Of a DNA stretch of 64,000 bases, positions 44,266 through 52,445 are shown piece after piece. Position numbers and translations under genes: made by a program. The first letter of the stretch is position 1. The number at the start of each line of letters is the position of its first letter. This DNA is from Ktedonobacter racemifer DSM 44963 (lineage in GTDB: Bacteria; Chloroflexota; Ktedonobacteria; Ktedonobacterales; Ktedonobacteraceae), in assembly GCF_000178855.1 (NCBI RefSeq), contig NZ_ADVG01000001.1, positions 1,116,001-1,180,000 of the forward strand, given 5' to 3'. The notes beneath the pieces are model-generated. The model had not been told where the DNA came from and did not search any database. It saw only the letters and a list, made by a program, of their open reading frames with translations.

Positions 44266-45150
44266 ATGGGAAAACGACCAGGACTCCTCTATGAAGCGCT
44301 TCAACGACTTGATGGCTTAATGGCACTGGGAGACAGCCGTGCGCAAGCAAAAGCCCAGGCTCGCGCGCAGGGCGAGCACTTCTGGTCGTTCTCTGATGGG
44401 AAGATCCACTCCTACCAGACACGGGCCACCTACCAGGACATGGTGATGCGTTTTTTGCGCTGGTGCCGAGCGACTCACGGCACCAAACGTTTGGCCGAGG
44501 TCGACCAGCGTGCCGACGAACTCGTCTCGGCCTACTTACAGTTGCACGTGCAGGAAGGCTATAGCCCCTGGACGCTGGCCACCGAGCGCAGCGCGTTACG
44601 ACTCTTCTTTGGCTCCCCACTCCTGGCAGAAAACGTACCTCTCCCACCGCGTCACCGGGAAGCCATTCAGCGTTCCCGCCAGTCTCCCATGCATGAGGAA
44701 CTGCCTTCACATCACTTTCAACCTGAGCACTGGCAACCCCTGCTCGCCTTCCTCCGTGCGACCGGATTACGGCGGCGCGAAGTGAGAATGCTTCAGGTGG
44801 GCCAGATCCTGGAGCAGCCGGATGGACGCGTGGTGCTTCACGTGCAGGGCAAGGGGGGCAAAGTGCGCCAGGTCCCGGTTCTTTCAGGGCAAGAAGCCAT
44901 AGTGCTTGGCCTGGTACAAGGGAGGGGTGAGGAAGAGAAGGTCTTTGCTCGCATCCCAAGCCGCCTGGATATCCACGCGTATCGACGACAGTATGCTCAG
45001 GCCCTCTATCAACAACTCTCAGGCCTGCCACTCCCTCCTGCCACTGGTCGACTTCCACGCGGCATTCTGGATGAGGAGGCAGTACTGGCCGTCTCGCGGG
45101 CGCTTGGGCATAACCGTCGAGACGTGGTCCTGACCTACTACCTGCGCTAA
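44266..45150 (+). CDS. tyrosine recombinase (Xer/phage-integrase type)
   Basis: A 294-aa protein from the ATG at 44266; the longer open frame upstream is not homologous. The core-binding domain covers about residues 40-130 (YQDMVMRFLRWCRATHG). Catalytic residues: R in RATGLRRREVRML, K in VQGKGGKVRQVP, HxxR in DIHAYRRQYA, H in SRALGHNRRDVV and Y in LTYYLR at the very end. All are present, so it should be active. Such proteins resolve dimers or drive integration of plasmids and ICEs. A strong terminator follows. Confidence 0.88.
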   Translation: MGKRPGLLYEALQRLDGLMALGDSRAQAKAQARAQGEHFWSFSDGKIHSYQTRATYQDMVMRFLRWCRATHGTKRLAEVDQRADELVSAYLQLHVQEGYSPWTLATERSALRLFFGSPLLAENVPLPPRHREAIQRSRQSPMHEELPSHHFQPEHWQPLLAFLRATGLRRREVRMLQVGQILEQPDGRVVLHVQGKGGKVRQVPVLSGQEAIVLGLVQGRGEEEKVFARIPSRLDIHAYRRQYAQALYQQLSGLPLPPATGRLPRGILDEEAVLAVSRALGHNRRDVVLTYYLR

Positions 45151-45206
45151 CCATACGCTCATCCCAGGAACAACGATGTTCCTGTTCATATAGATTCCCT
45201 TTTACT

Positions 45207-45247
45207 GGCTCATTCGCCTGCCAATGCAGGCGGGTGAGCCAGTTTTT
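45207..45247 (+). terminator. strong rho-independent terminator
   Basis: TGGCTCATTCGCCTGC (45207-45222) and GCAGGCGGGTGAGCCA (45226-45241) form a stem with one or two mismatches, followed by GTTTTTC. It ends the recombinase transcript; the next start is 41 bases on. Confidence 0.88.
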
Positions 45248-45282
45248 CATGTCTTTTTTCAACGAAATAAGGAGAACGCTCT

Positions 45283-45873
45283 ATGCGTCGAGAAGATGCA
45301 CGCTATCGTTTCTTGCTCAAAGAAATCGAGGCCTTCACTACCGTCTACAAGAAGACAGCCCAGGCCTGGCTTGCGGACTTTACTAGCGACCCAGCCAACA
45401 TCACGGACCAGGAACATGGCTACAGACGCGTCTTTCCTGAGCAGGTGCTCGCCCGTATCGAAGGCTTTGACACCCTGAAACGCCTCTTCCAGCCCTTTGG
45501 GCGCCCCGAACCAACACGTTTCTTCTTGCCATACTATGATCAGGTCATTACCCCTTTCAATCACGAAATGGAGCTGCGCCTCGCCGAGTGGTGGAGACGA
45601 GAGTGGCGACGCCAGCATCTTGACTTTGCCCATATTCCACCCGCCCCATCCACACAGCCAGAGGCACTCATCCCCTGCGGATTTCGCACCTGGCGTTATA
45701 CCGATCAACTCCTGGTAAAGATAGAAGGTGGGATGAGAACGCGCCGCTGTCAGGTAAGCACGTGTTGCACAGGCTACGTTATCTGGAGCGTTGCGCTCCC
45801 TCCCATGCCTTTGCGCGTCCTGCCTCAACTCTTGCTTCCACGACTCCATCGGCTCGCTGCCCTCACCGACTAG
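45283..45873 (+). CDS. hypothetical protein, 196 aa, reading frame continues past TAG
   Basis: TAAGGAGAACGCTCT precedes the ATG. The protein begins helical (EIEAFTTVYKKTAQAWLADF) and has aromatic stretches (RRVFPEQVLARIEGFDTLKR; EWWRREWRRQHLDFAHIPP). No family is recognised. After the TAG at 45871-45873 the same frame stays open for 59 more codons to 46053 with normal composition (RQLEQLPPAVSRALAKRVTQ). The gene was therefore probably longer and was cut by a nonsense mutation, or the amber codon is read through. Confidence 0.65.
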   Translation: MRREDARYRFLLKEIEAFTTVYKKTAQAWLADFTSDPANITDQEHGYRRVFPEQVLARIEGFDTLKRLFQPFGRPEPTRFFLPYYDQVITPFNHEMELRLAEWWRREWRRQHLDFAHIPPAPSTQPEALIPCGFRTWRYTDQLLVKIEGGMRTRRCQVSTCCTGYVIWSVALPPMPLRVLPQLLLPRLHRLAALTD

Positions 45874-46152
45874 CGACAACTGGAACAACTTCCACCTGCC
45901 GTCAGCCGCGCCCTCGCGAAACGCGTCACACAACTGATCACCTTTTACACTGCGCGCCCTTTTCAGGTAATCCCACTGCCATTGCCTTCACACGAGCCGT
46001 CCTGCCTGAGCAACTCACAACAGAGCATGCAGAGACCCACTGCTCATGAATAGTTGTTTCCCTCTCCATTGCCGCAGCCCTCCTCCATCACTCCTCCAGC
46101 AGGATCAACGTCACTACCCACATCTCATGCATAGAAAGGAAATCATGCTGCC

Positions 46153-46953
46153 ATGTCTGAGACACATGCACGCCATGACACGTCTTCACCCGTTGACACG
46201 AACGACAAGCAACCACTCCCACCCGCAGGGCACTCCTACAGGTACCTGCCACTTGGTGGTCGTATCCTTGATCGCGAACACATTGTCACCCTCATTGATC
46301 ACCGCTCTCGTCTGCTTGCACCAGGGATCGAGATCGTGTTTGCAAGCGAACGACTGGCACCACTGTTGATTCAAAACCCAGCCGATCAGGAAACCCTGCT
46401 CACCTGGTACCTCCACGCGCATCTCTCGACCCCTCGGCCATTTCTTCAGCTCGGCATCCACCTGCTCTCACATACACACATCTGTGAGTTGCAGGAGAGT
46501 GCCATCGAGGGTGACAATTCTCTGCTCCTGCGTTACATGTCACAGCCAGATCCGCTCATGGGCGACGCCACCTCCTCTATCCAGACCCTGGAACTGCGAG
46601 GACAGACCGCCGATGCCATTCGCCACTGGCTTGTGGCACAGACAGAAGTTATTGTGCCTTTGAGGCCTGCCGCCTCCAGTTTGCCTTCTACCGCCCTGGG
46701 GTTCATGCAGGAATCCCCCTCCTGTCCCCATTGCGAAAGCTGGCTCACTCCTCATGTGGACCAGACCCAATACACCCTGACCCTGATCTGCCCGCTCTGT
46801 CAGTACACCGACGGCCCTTTACCCGAAACGAGGAACACACACCTTCAACCAACACACCAAGGAAAGGATAACCCCTATGAATACACAACAACAACGTTCC
46901 CCTCATCTCTCGCTCATGCCTTCCGTTCCGGAGGCAGACTCAGCGCCGAGTGA
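46153..46953 (+). CDS. hypothetical zinc-ribbon protein, 266 aa
   Basis: GAAAGGAAATCATGCTGCC precedes the ATG. A central mixed domain (GGRILDREHIVTLIDHRSRL; PFLQLGIHLLSHTHICELQE) is followed by a zinc ribbon near residues 190-220 (CPHCESWLTP...LICPLCQYTD). The C-terminal 25 residues overlap the start of the ArsR-type gene in another frame. No family is recognised. Confidence 0.6.
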   Translation: MSETHARHDTSSPVDTNDKQPLPPAGHSYRYLPLGGRILDREHIVTLIDHRSRLLAPGIEIVFASERLAPLLIQNPADQETLLTWYLHAHLSTPRPFLQLGIHLLSHTHICELQESAIEGDNSLLLRYMSQPDPLMGDATSSIQTLELRGQTADAIRHWLVAQTEVIVPLRPAASSLPSTALGFMQESPSCPHCESWLTPHVDQTQYTLTLICPLCQYTDGPLPETRNTHLQPTHQGKDNPYEYTTTTFPSSLAHAFRSGGRLSAE

Positions 46954-47287
46954 GAACACAGACTGGAGAGAAGCAGGATTGGAAGAGGACGCAGACCTCG
47001 TGCTCCTGCTTGAGGCCCTCGCCAGCCCCATCCGATTTCGTTTGCTCCGCTTGCTCGCACAAGAAGGCGGCAACCTCTGTGTCAGTGAACTGGTCGAACG
47101 AATCCCACGCAGCCAGCCCGTTGTGTCGCACCATTTGCGGCTCTTACTGTTTGCCAGGCTGATTGGAGTGAAACAACAGGGGAAGCATAACTACTACTAC
47201 ATCTTCCCCGACAAGCTGAAGGAGATACGCGATGCCCTTGCCTCCGTTGAACACCTGCTTCAGCAAAGGCGTGAGGATCAACTTTAA
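46877..47287 (+). CDS. ArsR-family winged-helix transcriptional regulator
   Basis: A 136-aa protein with AAGGAAAGGATAACCCCT before the ATG, overlapping the previous gene by 77 bases. After 35 polar residues comes the HTH: LLEALASPIRFRLLRLLAQE, CVSELVERIPRSQPVVSHHL, and wing GVKQQGKHNYYYIF. A single cysteine precedes the recognition helix; the full metal-binding CVC box is absent, so metal sensing is doubtful. It probably controls neighbouring island genes. Confidence 0.88.
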   Translation: MNTQQQRSPHLSLMPSVPEADSAPSENTDWREAGLEEDADLVLLLEALASPIRFRLLRLLAQEGGNLCVSELVERIPRSQPVVSHHLRLLLFARLIGVKQQGKHNYYYIFPDKLKEIRDALASVEHLLQQRREDQL

Positions 47288-47297
47288 ACAGAAAGAA

Positions 47298-47337
47298 CCT
47301 CTTCAGGATACGATCTGTAACATCACTCCTGAAGAGG
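47298..47337 (+). terminator. hairpin after the ArsR-type gene
   Basis: CCTCTTCAGGA (47298-47308) and TCCTGAAGAGG (47327-47337) pair perfectly around an 18-base loop, 11 bases after the stop. No T run follows. Confidence 0.55.
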
Positions 47338-47434
47338 CACCACCAAGAGGAAGCGGGATTTCCTCCAACGCTCTCTCCTCTGAGCATACCTCACGATCTC
47401 CCCGGCATACAACATTTTCCCATTGTTTTCTGAT

Positions 47435-47473
47435 GACGACAGCTTCCCCCATGTATAGTGGGAAGCTGTCGTC
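47435..47473 (+). terminator. perfect 14-bp leader hairpin
   Basis: GACGACAGCTTCCC (47435-47448) pairs with GGGAAGCTGTCGTC (47460-47473); CTTTGTC follows. The next ATG (47496) is 22 bases away, too close for a promoter in between. Confidence 0.75.
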
Positions 47474-47495
47474 CTTTGTCTGAAAGGACATGCAT

Positions 47496-48263
47496 ATGAC
47501 GCATATCATCAACCCATTCCCCTTTGATTACCAGCAGGCCATCGAACAGGCACGTGCCCTCCTGGAAGAAGAGCAGCAGGCAAGCCTTTTACCCGCAGGA
47601 AACTCTCGCGCTGTGCGAGCCCAGAGACGCGAGCACCTGGAGCAGTTGCTGATGCAGATCCAGGTCCGTATGCAGCAGGACATCGGGCACCTGCGCTACG
47701 CGCTCCACACCCTCCCACCGCTTCCACCACTCCAGGAAATCCGGTGGGCACAGGAGATACTGGCACGCCCTGACCTGGCCATCTTCCACCTAACCACCGC
47801 CGGGCTCTCACATGACGCCGAAATCATCGCGGTCACCCTGGTTGATCGAGCAGGTCTGCCCATCAAACAGCTCGTAGTTCGCCCAATGAACCCCATTTCC
47901 TTTGCACGCGGGGAGACCTATGGGCTGAGCGCAGCCCAACTGGCGTCGGCACCTTCTTTGCCTGAGGTGTGGGATCACCTTGCCCAATCCTGTCAGGGCC
48001 GCTTCTTGCTTAGTTTCCAGTGTGACTATGATCTGGCACGACTTGCAGAAGCCGCTGCACAGTTGCACCTCCCGCCTCTCTGCGTCCAGATGGAAGATCT
48101 GCGCGCTCATACCCGGGCCTACTTTGGCGAACTGGGGTTACGGCTTTCAGATCTCTGCCAACGATGCGGGATCACCCTGCCACCCACACCCAATCCCCTT
48201 CAATGTGCCCAGGCCTTCCATGCCGTGCTTTGCGCCATGGCCCACGCGGGGGGAGAAGACTAA
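47496..48263 (+). CDS. DnaQ-fold protein with degenerate exonuclease site, paralogue of 4842 gene
   Basis: A 255-aa protein; ATG 47496 follows GAAAGGACATGCAT. The layout matches the gene at 4842: a helical N-terminus (YQQAIEQARALLEEEQQ), then LPPLPPLQEIRWAQEILARP and the DEDD fold. Exo I reads LAIFHLTTAGLSHDAEIIAV, where D-x-E is replaced by H98-L-T100. Exo II reads LLSFQCDYDLARL, keeping D. Exo III (NPLQCAQAFHAVLCAM) lacks the H and D. Nuclease activity is therefore unlikely; a nucleic-acid-binding or structural role is inferred. Confidence 0.7.
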   Translation: MTHIINPFPFDYQQAIEQARALLEEEQQASLLPAGNSRAVRAQRREHLEQLLMQIQVRMQQDIGHLRYALHTLPPLPPLQEIRWAQEILARPDLAIFHLTTAGLSHDAEIIAVTLVDRAGLPIKQLVVRPMNPISFARGETYGLSAAQLASAPSLPEVWDHLAQSCQGRFLLSFQCDYDLARLAEAAAQLHLPPLCVQMEDLRAHTRAYFGELGLRLSDLCQRCGITLPPTPNPLQCAQAFHAVLCAMAHAGGED

Positions 48264-48290
48264 CCCTTGCCCACACAACACAAGCCATGC

Positions 48291-48324
48291 CAGGGAGAGG
48301 GCGACAATGCTGCCCTCTTTCTGG
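48291..48324 (+). terminator. leader hairpin before the TPR gene
   Basis: AGAGGGC and GCCCTCT pair around GACAATGCT, extended by CCAG/CTGG; TTTCTGG follows. The next ATG (48375) is about 50 bases on. Confidence 0.6.
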
Positions 48325-48374
48325 TACCTCACCATCAGACCATGCTCTCAGTTTTGAAAGGAGTAAGTTCCATC

Positions 48375-49292
48375 ATGTCCACCATATCAGCACCAACGCT
48401 CGCATCAGAGATCGGGTACGCCTTGCACCAGATCCTCATGCTGAATCCAACCCATCCGCTCATAGAGGTGTGCTCCCGCGTGAGCGACGACGGCACCGTT
48501 GAGCGCTCACGACTCGCGAAGCACGTGAGTTTCTGGTCATCACAATTGAGGCGTCCTCAAGCCAACTCACGCGTGCTCTTCTTTCAACACAACAATACAC
48601 AACGCCTGCTGCTACAACGTGGGACAGCCTATGCCCTGCTTGGAGCGCCTGAGCAGGCACGGCAGGATCTGCATGCGCTCCTGCAACATGTGAGCAGCAA
48701 TGGGGGAACAACGAGGCGACTGGAAGGGCTCGCCTGTCTGGTGCTTGCGGTCCTCGCCACAGCACAGGAACGCTACCCAGATGCGCTTCCACTCTGGAAA
48801 CAGGCGCGGGCCTGGCTTCAGCCACAGGAGTATGACCCGCTAGCATGGACCTGGTACGACGCGAAGGTCCTCATTCAGCTCAAACACCTGCACAAGGCGC
48901 ACAAGGTGCTTACAGACATCCTCACGCCAGTCAGCCCTGATCCACGCCTGCCACGGCAGCAGGAACGGGCTGAGGCCTATGCAGAACTCTATGCCCAGCG
49001 TGGTGGCGTCTGTTCCCTGTTGCACTCTCATCAGGATGCCATTGAGGACCTCAACGCGGCGATCAGGCTCCATCCAACGTGTGCGCGTTTCTTTCACATT
49101 CGTGGATTGCTCCATGCTAAACAGCAGCACTGGCAGGCGGCCTATCAGGATCTCTGGCATGCCTTACACGAAATGCCAGAAGACCAGGCACTGGCGGATT
49201 GCTTCCTCATCGTCATGCAACGCCTGGGCACACAGCTTGCCGTGCCTACCACCTCTACCCCACGCACGAAAGGGAGAGCCACGCATGCATAA
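48375..49292 (+). CDS. TPR-repeat protein, 305 aa
   Basis: ATG 48375 follows GAAAGGAGTAAGTTCCATC. The protein is built from helical hairpins of TPR type: LLLQRGTAYALLGAPEQARQ, LACLVLAVLATAQERYPDAL, LYAQRGGVCSLLHSHQDAIE, then FFHIRGLLHAKQQHWQAAYQ. Such repeats bind partner proteins. Its stop overlaps the ATG of the metallopeptidase-like gene by eight bases, so the two may form a unit. Confidence 0.75.
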   Translation: MSTISAPTLASEIGYALHQILMLNPTHPLIEVCSRVSDDGTVERSRLAKHVSFWSSQLRRPQANSRVLFFQHNNTQRLLLQRGTAYALLGAPEQARQDLHALLQHVSSNGGTTRRLEGLACLVLAVLATAQERYPDALPLWKQARAWLQPQEYDPLAWTWYDAKVLIQLKHLHKAHKVLTDILTPVSPDPRLPRQQERAEAYAELYAQRGGVCSLLHSHQDAIEDLNAAIRLHPTCARFFHIRGLLHAKQQHWQAAYQDLWHALHEMPEDQALADCFLIVMQRLGTQLAVPTTSTPRTKGRATHA

Positions 49293-50640
49293 CCGCCGAC
49301 GTTCCACGTTCACCCGTCAACTCCAGGAGCTGCGTGCGTCACTGCCTCCAGGGGCACCTGACCCCCTGATCGATCCGCCACCTGACGCATTCCTCCACCT
49401 ATGGGAGTGCGCCAGAGCCGCGGGGATCGTCGTGAGCGACCTCCTGGTGGTTCGCCAGCCACTTGATCTTCGCGCAGCGGGGGCCTATTCCATCGAGGAT
49501 CACGACATCTGGGTCTGGTATTCCTCCGATGTACCAGAGGAGCAGGCCTTGCGTACGTTTCTCCACGAACTGGCCCATGCTCAGTGTCCTCCCACACTGC
49601 CCTACGCGTCATTCGAAGAAGAGTGGGCGGAAGAACGCGCGACCTGGAAGCGCGCCATTGCCCTGGCGCACGCCTGGAGAGTGAGCCATCTCTTCTCGGA
49701 GGAGATCATTGCAGAGCTCCTGGAAGAGGTGGAGGCGTGTTTGCAGCAGCGTCTCGCTACCGCGTCCATCGTGGGCAGTACCGATATGGAGCGAACTGAG
49801 CGTGCACTCAAACAACTCTGGCTTGAAGCTGATGCGCGTGGGTGGACGGGTGAACTACTGCATGAGGTACTCACAGGAACCAGGTCTGATCCTGGGTTGC
49901 TTGGTGAGATGCTCACCTTTGATCGCTGCGTCCTTCATGCCTGCGGGGAAATGGTGCATGAACCTGAAGAAGATCCTGATCCAGAGATACTCTTTGGTCC
50001 CCTCTCTCGTCTGGGGGAAGGCACACTCCTGGCAAACGCAGTGGAGATGCTCCAGCGTACCCTGGCCACCTGTGCCCAACAGGAAGAGGCGCTGCGCGCA
50101 CGTCTCGCCACGCGACCCTGGCAGGTGGTAACGTTGGGAAGGGTGTCATATGAGCGAAGTCGACAGGTGATACAGGATGAGGCATCGCTGCAAGAGGCCA
50201 TTGCCCTGGTCAATCAACTATGCTTTGAGGCTCATGGCTATGCTCTACGTATGCACTGGCAATGCTTTGATGAACTGTTCTCCCGGCAAGATCAGGTGGC
50301 CTACCCGGCGCGTCTCTACTGTCTCCATCTTTTCTTCACTCCCTGGACGCAGGTGCTGACCTACCTCTCTCCCTGGATAGACCCAGAGATGCTCCCTGCC
50401 TGTCAGAAACGCCTCCCCAGGGCCGTCTGGTTCCTGTTTCCCAAGGAAGAGGACACTACGCTGCTTGAAGCCACGTGGCAACTCTTCCTGCTGTCCTGGG
50501 CCAGGTGTGCTGAGATTGGCTACGAAGGCTCCCTCTTCACTCCGGTGAATCCTCTGCAAAGCACGAGTGAGTCTCAGAGGACACCTACTCCAGAGGATAT
50601 CGAAGGGGGTGATGGAAACACCATGGGAGGGACAGCATAA
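49285..50640 (+). CDS. zinc-metallopeptidase-like protein (HExxH)
   Basis: A 451-aa protein; ATG 49285 has AAAGGGAGA upstream and overlaps the TPR gene. The zincin motif is FLHELAHAQCPP near residues 95-105, followed by FEEEWAEERATWKRA, where a glutamate could be the third ligand. This order (HELAH then EEEWAE) recalls ImmA/IrrE-type M78 peptidases, which cleave repressors of mobile elements. The C-terminal 330 residues are helical and unrecognised (LEEVEACLQQRLATASIVGS; FLLSWARCAEIGYEGSLF). The M78 link is by motif only. Confidence 0.6.
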   Translation: MHNRRRSTFTRQLQELRASLPPGAPDPLIDPPPDAFLHLWECARAAGIVVSDLLVVRQPLDLRAAGAYSIEDHDIWVWYSSDVPEEQALRTFLHELAHAQCPPTLPYASFEEEWAEERATWKRAIALAHAWRVSHLFSEEIIAELLEEVEACLQQRLATASIVGSTDMERTERALKQLWLEADARGWTGELLHEVLTGTRSDPGLLGEMLTFDRCVLHACGEMVHEPEEDPDPEILFGPLSRLGEGTLLANAVEMLQRTLATCAQQEEALRARLATRPWQVVTLGRVSYERSRQVIQDEASLQEAIALVNQLCFEAHGYALRMHWQCFDELFSRQDQVAYPARLYCLHLFFTPWTQVLTYLSPWIDPEMLPACQKRLPRAVWFLFPKEEDTTLLEATWQLFLLSWARCAEIGYEGSLFTPVNPLQSTSESQRTPTPEDIEGGDGNTMGGTA

Positions 50641-50642
50641 CG

Positions 50643-50882
50643 ATGTTGAATCAACGGCAATTTGATGCACTCTATACCTGGTTGCAAGAACCACACCAGT
50701 GCCATGCCCAACCGAGCAAGAATGGGTGGCGCTATAGATGTAACCACACCTTTCAGCATACAGCAGTCTGGCTGAGACGTCAGGGTCTGGAGGTGGAGAG
50801 TCACCTGACACACCTCAGAGCGCTTGGGATCACTTGCGATTGTAGCATCCTCTCGACGCTCATTGACTGGCCCACCTCCTAG
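50643..50882 (+). CDS. DUF2695-like small protein
   Basis: A 79-aa protein starting two bases after the metallopeptidase stop. CNHTFQHTAVWLRRQGLEVE followed by LGITCDCSIL matches the pattern of DUF2695 proteins (C-x-HT...WL...G...CDC). Function unknown; the cysteines and histidine may bind metal. It closes the TPR/metallopeptidase unit. Confidence 0.65.
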   Translation: MLNQRQFDALYTWLQEPHQCHAQPSKNGWRYRCNHTFQHTAVWLRRQGLEVESHLTHLRALGITCDCSILSTLIDWPTS

Positions 50883-51178
50883 CCAGTTTCCCCGTTTCAT
50901 TACCTCCACTTTCTCCTCTCTGCACACCCGCAGTGGTGTGCTGCTTTGATTCCAGTAAGAGCACACTGCTCCACGGCAAGCGGATCGCTTTCCTGTTGCA
51001 TCTGAACCACACGTTCACAGACAGGTAGGAAGGAAGAGAGAGGAACAGCATCAAGACGACAAGCACGCAGAGAAGACACGCGCATCTTTGTGCTCTTGTC
51101 ATGGAAAAGCATGCCTTCTCCCCGGCCATGATCACGGCTGGGCAGGAGGCATTGTTGTGTTCAAAAAAGGAGATAGAC
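50883..51178. other. intergenic region with two hairpins
   Basis: GCACAC/GTGTGC around CCGCAGTG (50921-50940) and an imperfect GC-rich stem at 51113-51150 (GCCTTCTCCCCGGCC against GGCTGGGCAGGAGGC). The second lies 29 bases before the next start. Confidence 0.45.
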
Positions 51179-51688
51179 ATGTCAGAACGACAAGCGAAAC
51201 GCCAACGTCGCGCCGAGCGAAAAGCGGCAGCTACCCACGAGGCAATACCACCTCGCCCTCCCCTGGGTGCATCACCTCACCTCACTGGGCAGCCTTCAGT
51301 CGCCTCAAGCCATCTTGCCATCGCACTCAGTGCAGCCGTTCCTCTTCGCGTGCTCGGGCTCTATGAACGGCAAGGTCCCGATAAAAACGACCTGGAAGCA
51401 GCGCATCACGTGGGAACACTCCTTGCATCAAAGGGGGATCGCCTTCTCTTTCGGAGCGAGGTGAGAGGTGAAACAGCTGACATCTTCAATCAGACAGCGC
51501 AAGCCCTGGCGGTGCTCTCATTTGCGCCTGGTGGGGTCACCTGTTTTGGTCACCACTTTGACGCTCAAAAAATCCTCTCCGGATTCTTTGGAGCTGAAGC
51601 GGCAGAACGCTACTGTCAGCAGGTGACAGGAACTCCTCTCGCAGCGCAGCAAGAGCAAACGACTGCTTACAACGAAGATGAGCGCTGA
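51179..51688 (+). CDS. hypothetical protein, 169 aa
   Basis: ATG 51179 follows AAAAAAGGAGATAGAC. The N-terminal 30 residues are very basic (RQAKRQRRAERKAAATHEA). The middle is hydrophobic-polar (HLAIALSAAVPLRVLGLYER), then LAVLSFAPGGVTCFGHHFD and a helical end. No family is recognised. A T-tailed terminator follows 32 bases after the stop. Confidence 0.6.
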   Translation: MSERQAKRQRRAERKAAATHEAIPPRPPLGASPHLTGQPSVASSHLAIALSAAVPLRVLGLYERQGPDKNDLEAAHHVGTLLASKGDRLLFRSEVRGETADIFNQTAQALAVLSFAPGGVTCFGHHFDAQKILSGFFGAEAAERYCQQVTGTPLAAQQEQTTAYNEDER

Positions 51689-51720
51689 GCCAAACGCCAC
51701 AAGAAATGATTTGAAAAGTG

Positions 51721-51757
51721 ACAGACGACGCCCCAGTAAGGCTTCGTCTGTTTTTCT
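51721..51757 (+). terminator. rho-independent terminator
   Basis: ACAGACGACGCC and GGCTTCGTCTGT pair with one mismatch around CCAGTAA-like loop bases; TTTTTC follows. The next ATG (51774) is 17 bases away. Confidence 0.82.
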
Positions 51758-51773
51758 AAAGAAAGAACAAGCG

Positions 51774-52275
51774 ATGAAACGCAAGAAACAGCACCACACA
51801 CGATCTTCTGAGCATCCCCTGGACGCCGTTTGTCCAATGCGAGAAGGATCCACGAGACCCTGAAAGTGAGATCTATCTTAACAGTCGCTATCAGGTCCAT
51901 CTCAGACGCCTCAAGGCAAACGACGGTGGACCCGATCTGATCCACCTCTCGTTTCGGCGCTTAGACAGAGAAATCTTTCTGCCGTATAGGGACAAAATAC
52001 GTATCAAAGACGAACTCGTCGGACCAGAATGCGAAGGTGTTGAGCTGCTTCCTGCTCGTTCAAGGGAAGTGGACACATCAAATCAGTTTCACGCGTGGAT
52101 TATTGATAGTTCCACATTCCGTTTTCCCTTTGGCTTCACACAGTGTCTGGTCACCGAAGTCGCCCTTGATGGCGCGCGACAGGAGCCATGGCCCACCAAC
52201 GAGCGTCCATCGGATTGCCTTTCCGAAGAGGAAATGAGAGCCCTCCTCCAGCAAGAGAAACGGAAGCGTCCCTAA
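51774..52275 (+). pseudogene. DUF7694-like gene with an apparent +1 frameshift
   Basis: The ATG at 51774 (MKRKKQHHTRSSEHP) runs into a stop at 51861. The next frame (+1) is open from 51778 to 52275 and carries the conserved part: WTPFVQCEKDPRDPESEIYL, IRIKDELVGPECEGVELLPA, REVDTSNQFHAWIIDSSTF and FPFGFTQCLV. These resemble DUF7694 proteins. A shift at the CCCC in ATCCCCTGG (about 51812) would join both parts into about 165 residues. This may be a mutation, a sequencing error, or programmed +1 shifting. Confidence 0.6.
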
Positions 52276-52287
52276 TAATGGGCAATG

Positions 52288-52377
52288 AAAGACACCTTCA
52301 GGCACTGCGTGTGAAAGGATGCAGTAGTGTGAAAGGATGCAGTAGTGTGAAAGGATGCAGTACCTGAAGGTGTCTTT
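52288..52377. repeat. three 18-bp tandem repeats inside a 15-bp inverted repeat
   Basis: AAAGACACCTTCAGG (52288-52302) pairs perfectly with CCTGAAGGTGTCTTT (52363-52377). The loop holds GTGTGAAAGGATGCAGTA three times without change (52309-52362). It follows the DUF7694-like gene by 12 bases and may be its terminator, grown by slippage. Confidence 0.85.
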
Positions 52378-52430
52378 AAGTCTGTCAAATGTTCTTTTTT
52401 TCGCACAAGCAATTCTATAAATAATCACAT

Positions 52431-52445
52431 TACCAAAGTTTGGTA
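52431..52445. promoter_or_regulatory. palindromic operator candidate TACCAAAGTTTGGTA
   Basis: Same palindrome as at 32943 with one base different at the centre. It lies at the boundary of the plasmid-like island and the IS701 remnant. Confidence 0.4.

Noticed and set aside
44261..45262. 333-aa minus-strand ORF
   Set aside because: Antisense of a tyrosine recombinase with all catalytic residues.
52309..52362. CRISPR-like tandem repeats
   Set aside because: The 18-bp units are directly adjacent with no spacers.
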